Assembly: GCA_947624445.1 (NCBI GenBank)
Contig: CANQKF010000001.1
Coordinates: 1-64,000, forward strand
DNA length: 64,000 bases
Origin: an uncultured Clostridia bacterium
GTDB lineage: Bacteria > Bacillota > Clostridia > Christensenellales > Borkfalkiaceae
Direction of reading: 5' to 3'
Below the pieces are notes generated by a model. That model worked only from the letters and a program-made list of their open reading frames with translations. It ran no database searches and had not been told where the DNA came from. Of the stretch, positions 60,427-64,000 are shown piece after piece. A program made the translations under genes and the position numbers. The stretch's first letter is position 1. Each line of letters starts with the position of its first letter.

Positions 60427-60514
60427 GGAAGGTTGGCAGAGCGGTCGAATGCGGCGGTCTTGAAAACCGTTGAAGCGCAAGCTTCCGGGGGTTCGAATCC
60501 CTCACCTTCCGCCA
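60427..60514 (+). tRNA. tRNA-Ser(UGA) with encoded CCA
   Basis: Acceptor GGAAGGT/ACCTTCC, anticodon arm CGGTCTTGAAAACCG (anticodon TGA), long variable arm typical of class II tRNA, T-loop GTTCGAATC and G-CCA 3' end. Lies 8 nt after the kinase/HD gene. Confidence 0.97.
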
Positions 60515-60546
60515 AACAATAAACGAAAAAATATACAGGAGGAAAC

Positions 60547-61449
60547 ATGTCACACTTTTCCGTTGCGGTAATTACAAGCGGGAAACCGACGAGGGCTACG
60601 CTTGAGGAAATTCTCGCTCCCTACGATGAACAGCTGGAGTGCAGGAATGTCATTACGAGGGAGCAACTCATCGCTTCACGAAAAGAAACGATTGCGAAAC
60701 TCGCCAAAGACTACGAAGAGTACAAAAAAGACGAGGAAGCTTTCTTCGCGAAGAATCCCTTCTCGGATAGGAGCAGTCTTGAGAAAGTCCCTCAGATGCT
60801 CAAATGGACGGATGAGCAATGCTACCAGGCGGAGCTGTCTTGTTATGACGATGAAGAGTACTACGAGAGAACTCCCGATGGCGGCGTCATCGACCCCTAC
60901 AATCCAAACTCAAAGTGGGATTGGTGGGAAATCGGAGGCCGCTGGGCAGGATACCTGTATGTAAAGTCCGGCGCCTTGCGTGGGAGGCAGGTGACTATCG
61001 GAAAGAAGAGCTGGGTTCACGGTGAAAGCGACCCATACGTCTCTCAGTATGTGGACTGCATGAGAGTCGACGGGGCGAAGATCAAAGACCTCGTGTTCCC
61101 CACGTGCGAAAGAGACAGGAAGCGAGCCGAACGCTTCTGGGAGCTTTACATCGATGGGCAAGAGCCACAGAACGACGAAGAACGCGCAATGCTCAAAGAT
61201 GTCTTTTACCGAAAAGAATACTTCATCGACAACTACAAGACGAAGGAAAACTATGCAAAAGCCGTTTCCATGTTCACAACCTACGCCATTATTACCAAGG
61301 ACGGCAAGTGGCACCAGCAAGGTCAAATGGGCTGGTGGGGTATGTCAACGGACGAGGATATTCTCGGGTGGGTTGACGGATATGATGACCTCGTATTCAA
61401 AAATGCAGACGAGGACGACTACATGACGATCATCGACTGCCACATCTAA
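60547..61449 (+). CDS. Conserved phage protein (MSHFSV family), unknown
   Basis: 300 residues. N-terminal MSHFSVAVITSGKPTRATLE with EILAPYDEQLE, and a central WDWWEIGGRWAGYLYVKS, are landmarks of a family found in many Firmicutes phages; C-terminal WWGMSTDEDILGW. No catalytic assignment. Follows tRNA-Ser. Confidence 0.8.
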   Translation: MSHFSVAVITSGKPTRATLEEILAPYDEQLECRNVITREQLIASRKETIAKLAKDYEEYKKDEEAFFAKNPFSDRSSLEKVPQMLKWTDEQCYQAELSCYDDEEYYERTPDGGVIDPYNPNSKWDWWEIGGRWAGYLYVKSGALRGRQVTIGKKSWVHGESDPYVSQYVDCMRVDGAKIKDLVFPTCERDRKRAERFWELYIDGQEPQNDEERAMLKDVFYRKEYFIDNYKTKENYAKAVSMFTTYAIITKDGKWHQQGQMGWWGMSTDEDILGWVDGYDDLVFKNADEDDYMTIIDCHI

Positions 61450-61674
61450 AAAACCGATTTGCTTCTGCCGCAAATAGCGGATTCTGACATACATAACCTT
61501 GTTGTTGGGCGTCCGGTCATACCGAACGTATTGCGATGAGAGAGCTTCTCTCCATCTTCTTGTTTTTCCATAGTGTTTGCTACCGCAAAGCATATTGAAA
61601 AACAACTTCATGGAGAGGAACGCCGAACATGCCTTAAGTATTTGCGGGGAAGCGGAATAGGAGAAAGAAACGAT
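61450..61674 (+). other. Gene-free stretch of 225 bp
   Basis: No gene. A small perfect hairpin GAGAG-AGCTT-CTCTC occurs near 61540. The stretch could be the 5' untranslated region of the next gene or a small RNA; I see no promoter or terminator of confidence. Confidence 0.4.
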
Positions 61675-61986
61675 ATGACAACCATCGAAGAATACAAGGC
61701 GGCAATTAAGGCCGCAACCACCAAAGAAGAGCTTGACAAAATCAGCTATACCGCGTTCATACAGGATAACAAGCCCATAGTCCTCCCTCCCGACAACCTC
61801 ACGCCGCGGCCGAAAACATTCGCGGAGCGAGTAGACCGCCTCATCTACAAGCGGGAACATGAACTCGGGCTGCTCGAAGACGATGCGTATATCCCCACCG
61901 ATGACAACGGCAACTATATGGACAGGGCGCTGCTCGCGAAGATGAAGAATGACTTCTGGGCGCAGATGAAAGACATCTTTGCCTAA
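61675..61986 (+). CDS. Small phage protein, unknown
   Basis: 103 residues from MTTIEEYKAAIKAATTKEELD; the ribosome site AGGAGAAAG decides this start rather than the longer ORF-track one. Helical, acidic. Not recognised. Confidence 0.7.
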   Translation: MTTIEEYKAAIKAATTKEELDKISYTAFIQDNKPIVLPPDNLTPRPKTFAERVDRLIYKREHELGLLEDDAYIPTDDNGNYMDRALLAKMKNDFWAQMKDIFA

Positions 61987-61998
61987 GACGGAGGGATT

Positions 61999-62265
61999 AT
62001 GCTAAAAAAGGAACAGTACGAACTGATTGACAAAATCATTGGTCGGGCGACTGAACTCAATATCCTTTGCAGCTCCCGCGTTACAGCGCTCATCGACATC
62101 GAGAAGGCCACAGAGCATTTCAATCTCCGCCTCGAGGATTTTCTCGCGGCGGATGTCGCCAATTTTGCCCATGATTTCATCGGCATACAGGCAAATATCG
62201 ACAGGCAGAGCGACGGGAAGAACTTCAATTTGTTCGTTCCGCGGTTTTCTGGGGAGGAAAGATGA
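61999..62265 (+). CDS. Small phage protein, unknown
   Basis: 88 residues (MLKKEQYELIDKIIGRATE) with GGAGGG start. Helical throughout; ATGA overlap with the MutS-like gene. Possibly its partner. Confidence 0.7.
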   Translation: MLKKEQYELIDKIIGRATELNILCSSRVTALIDIEKATEHFNLRLEDFLAADVANFAHDFIGIQANIDRQSDGKNFNLFVPRFSGEER

Positions 62266-62561
62266 CAGACCTCGTTTCAAAATACTTGAAACTGCAAGAG
62301 CAGTATCCAGACGCAATCGTAATCGTTCGCCTCGGTGACTCCTATGAAGCCCTCGGGGAGAGTGCAAAGCGATTGGTCGAGCAATTCGATCTCACGCTCA
62401 CAAGCCGCTCTATCGGGCTTCAGGAAAGAACTCCGATGTGCGGATTCCCATATCACCTTTTCGATTCGTATGTCTCGAAGCTGGTGAACAATGGGAAAAG
62501 AGTTGTCATTGTCGAGAATATCGATGACATACGCATTCAGACAATGGAGGAGGACAGCTGA
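62262..62561 (+). CDS. Stand-alone MutS domain I (mismatch-binding-like)
   Basis: 99 residues matching only the N-terminal domain of MutS: YLKLQEQYPDAIVIVRLGDSYEA, LTLTSRSIGLQERTPMCGFPYH and VSKLVNNGKRVVIVE. In MutS the FxE motif of GDFYE inserts a Phe at the mismatch; here the residue is Ser (GDSYE), so mismatch intercalation is probably lost. No ATPase follows. May bind DNA or modulate host MutS or a phage helicase. Confidence 0.88.
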   Translation: MTDLVSKYLKLQEQYPDAIVIVRLGDSYEALGESAKRLVEQFDLTLTSRSIGLQERTPMCGFPYHLFDSYVSKLVNNGKRVVIVENIDDIRIQTMEEDS

Positions 62562-62806
62562 TGGAGCATGAAAGATACATAATTCAACTGAATATCAAGA
62601 GCAAAGTTTCTAAGCGCCCCGGCAACAAGCCGTGGAGGTGCAGGGCTTGGTGCGCCGAATGCGGAGACGAGATTACGGACCTTGAAACCTTCAACTACTA
62701 CGAGGGCTGGGCAAAAATCCAAGCCCGTTGCAAAGCACTCAAAGTGTGTCATAAATGTGGAGCGCCACTTGTTCTCGAGGAGAAGCGCGAAGTCTTATCA
62801 GAATGA
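62561..62806 (+). CDS. Zinc-ribbon phage protein
   Basis: 81 residues. CRAWCAECGDEITD and VCHKCGAPLVLEE give two CxxC pairs for a zinc ribbon separated by a helix. Start overlaps the MutS-like stop (TGATG). Probably DNA- or RNA-binding; function unknown. Confidence 0.75.
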   Translation: MEHERYIIQLNIKSKVSKRPGNKPWRCRAWCAECGDEITDLETFNYYEGWAKIQARCKALKVCHKCGAPLVLEEKREVLSE

Positions 62807-62829
62807 TAGCGGGGAAACCCCTATCACAT

Positions 62830-62904
62830 GCTGGCGTAGCTCAATGGTAGAGCAGCTGATTTGTAATCAGCAGGTTGTGGGTCCAACCCCCACCGTCAGC
62901 TCCA
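62830..62904 (+). tRNA. tRNA-Thr(UGU) with encoded CCA
   Basis: Acceptor GCTGGCG/CGTCAGC, D-arm TAGCTCAATGGTAGAGCA, anticodon arm CTGATTTGTAATCAG (anticodon TGT), T-arm GTGGG-TCCAACC-CCCAC with an unusual TCC start, T-CCA 3' end. Confidence 0.95.
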
Positions 62905-63151
62905 GCCGTGCAGATAGGCGCACGTAAAACCCAGTCTATCGGTGGACGCACCACCGCCATTTTGGTGCGCGGGTTGCCTTTTCCCTTGTGAAGCAAGAGG
63001 CGCGCGTTGTGATGTTCCTGCGAAATGGGAAGTCTCCGTTGCTCGTGCACGGCTCATACAGGGTACGTTAAGCCCTTCCATGGTTCATTATAGAAAACGG
63101 GGGCCATCCCCTCGGTGAGCCTCCAACATTAAAAACAGAGAGGAAAGTATT
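62905..63151 (+). other. Gene-free stretch with hairpin after tRNA-Thr
   Basis: 247 nt without a convincing gene. CGCACCA...TGGTGCG near 62948-62976 forms a 7-bp hairpin. The rest contains imperfect stems. May be a tRNA-linked phage RNA or the leader of the next gene. Confidence 0.4.
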
Positions 63152-63841
63152 ATGCCTAATTGGTGCTTCACAGGTATCACTTTTTATTCCGAGTATGAGG
63201 AGCAGCTTCGCGCTATGCACGACCGCTTCGAGGAAATCCGCAATGGAAAATCTACCGTAGAGAACGACTTTGGCCATGGGTGGATGGGTGACTACGCCAA
63301 TGTGTTTCTCCCCGAATATGGCCACGAAAAAGTAGACTGCCGCGGTTCTGTTACATATATCGGCGATGTCGAAATAACTTTCGGAAACGACTTGGTCTTC
63401 TTTAAGATTGAAACAGAAACCGCATGGGATGCAAAAGTCGGAATGTGGCAGAAAATCGTCGAAAAATATTATCCCGACGTTAAAATCGCATACGTTGGCG
63501 AAGAATGCGGATGCGGATATTTCGTCAAGTATGATGAAACGGGTCAATTCTACGGGGAAGAGTACTATCTCGATGGATGTCTCCCTGCCAAAGATAAGGC
63601 GGACGGAGATTATGTCTATCTCTCCGATGAGTTCGACGGCTGTGGGACGAGGCTTGACCTTGAAGAAATCCAAGAGCATCTCGACCTCGTAACAGACCTC
63701 GAATACAAACACGCCAATACTTATCAAGAGCTTTCAAAAAATATCGACGACGCCCTCTCCGTCATTGACGATGAGGAGTTGTACTTCAGCGTGGACGAAT
63801 ACGCCATCGTCCCCCCTGCCGATTTTGACTTTCTCATATAA
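63152..63841 (+). CDS. PNWC-type phage protein, unknown
   Basis: 229 residues; starts MPNWCFTGITFYSEYE, the PNWC start of a phage protein family (Api92/DUF1281-like ferredoxin-like domain). Central FKIETETAWDAKVG and a Cys-rich GEECGCGYFVKYDE; acidic C-terminus. Start with GAGAGGAAAG. Confidence 0.75.
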   Translation: MPNWCFTGITFYSEYEEQLRAMHDRFEEIRNGKSTVENDFGHGWMGDYANVFLPEYGHEKVDCRGSVTYIGDVEITFGNDLVFFKIETETAWDAKVGMWQKIVEKYYPDVKIAYVGEECGCGYFVKYDETGQFYGEEYYLDGCLPAKDKADGDYVYLSDEFDGCGTRLDLEEIQEHLDLVTDLEYKHANTYQELSKNIDDALSVIDDEELYFSVDEYAIVPPADFDFLI

Positions 63842-63861
63842 ACAAAAAAGGAGCAAGAAAT

Positions 63862-64000
63862 ATGTTTGCCGTTAAAGACTGGAACATCGAAGCGATGACG
63901 GGTTATGCGCCAATCACAACGTACTATACCGACTTCGGTATTGCCGAGCGGTTCGGCACCAAAGCAATTCGCGACACCTATCAGAACGCAAAAAGGAACT
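63862..64000 (+). CDS. Conserved phage protein, partial at the window edge
   Basis: ATG at 63862 after AAAAGGAGC; reads MFAVKDWNIEAMTGYAPITT and YYTDFGIAERFG, then runs off the window. The N-terminus matches a family I know from gut phages. Function unknown. Confidence 0.75.
   Translation, partial: MFAVKDWNIEAMTGYAPITTYYTDFGIAERFGTKAIRDTYQNAKRN

Overview
The window is a contiguous piece of a tailed (siphovirus-type) phage or prophage genome, probably from a gut or rumen Firmicutes host. I infer the host from strong AGGAGG ribosome sites, a standard code (no in-frame TGA or TAG recoding), InlB-type repeats and CotH-like domains in the tail fibre, and small-protein families that I know mainly from Clostridia phages. 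This is inference, not a database result.

Left arm (about 1-42,900, all genes on the minus strand). From right to left in transcription order: an SF2-type helicase, a two-barrel (YonO/QDE-1-like) RNA polymerase, a metallophosphoesterase, an HU protein, a tyrosine integrase, then a classical late operon. The late operon holds a Zn-finger protein in the small-terminase position, large terminase, portal, prohead protease/scaffold, decoration proteins, HK97-fold capsid protein, connectors, tail tube, tail chaperone candidates, tape measure, Dit, a tail-tip protein with an S74 chaperone, and a 2045-residue fibre. The fibre gene is the target of a complete diversity-generating retroelement (DGR): variable repeat, GAAA-loop hairpin, Avd protein, template repeat and reverse transcriptase. 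A holin and a frameshifted HExxH-type gene end the operon, followed by terminators, short tandem repeats and a tRNA-like gene.

Centre (about 42,570-46,440). A divergent control region lies between the two arms. It has a strong promoter with a 13-bp operator that recurs at four places, a structured leader with an intrinsic terminator, a cluster of TAAGTAYGCGTACTTA palindromes, GCGCAAAATAAA repeats, Z-DNA-like tracts and a 71-bp duplication. It also holds one gene (44221-45009) whose coding sequence carries about 15 perfect short hairpins, mostly with 3-nt GAA or GTA loops.

Right arm (about 44,200-64,000, all plus strand). Many small phage accessory genes alternate with long gene-free stretches of 0.3-1.1 kb that fold into many stems, so large non-coding RNAs are likely. 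One of them contains a tRNA-like acceptor and T-arm. In the middle is a ubiquitin-like conjugation cassette (beta-grasp-like protein, E2-like, JAB/JAMM peptidase, E1/ThiF-like), followed directly by a second, non-DGR reverse transcriptase flanked on both sides by related non-coding elements. Further on are a kinase/HD fusion, tRNA-Ser(UGA), a stand-alone MutS domain I and tRNA-Thr(UGU).

Most notable: the DGR (27 template/variable differences, every one at a template adenine), the Ubl-E2-JAB-E1 operon, the second reverse transcriptase with its flanking elements, the hairpin-saturated gene and the large structured RNAs.
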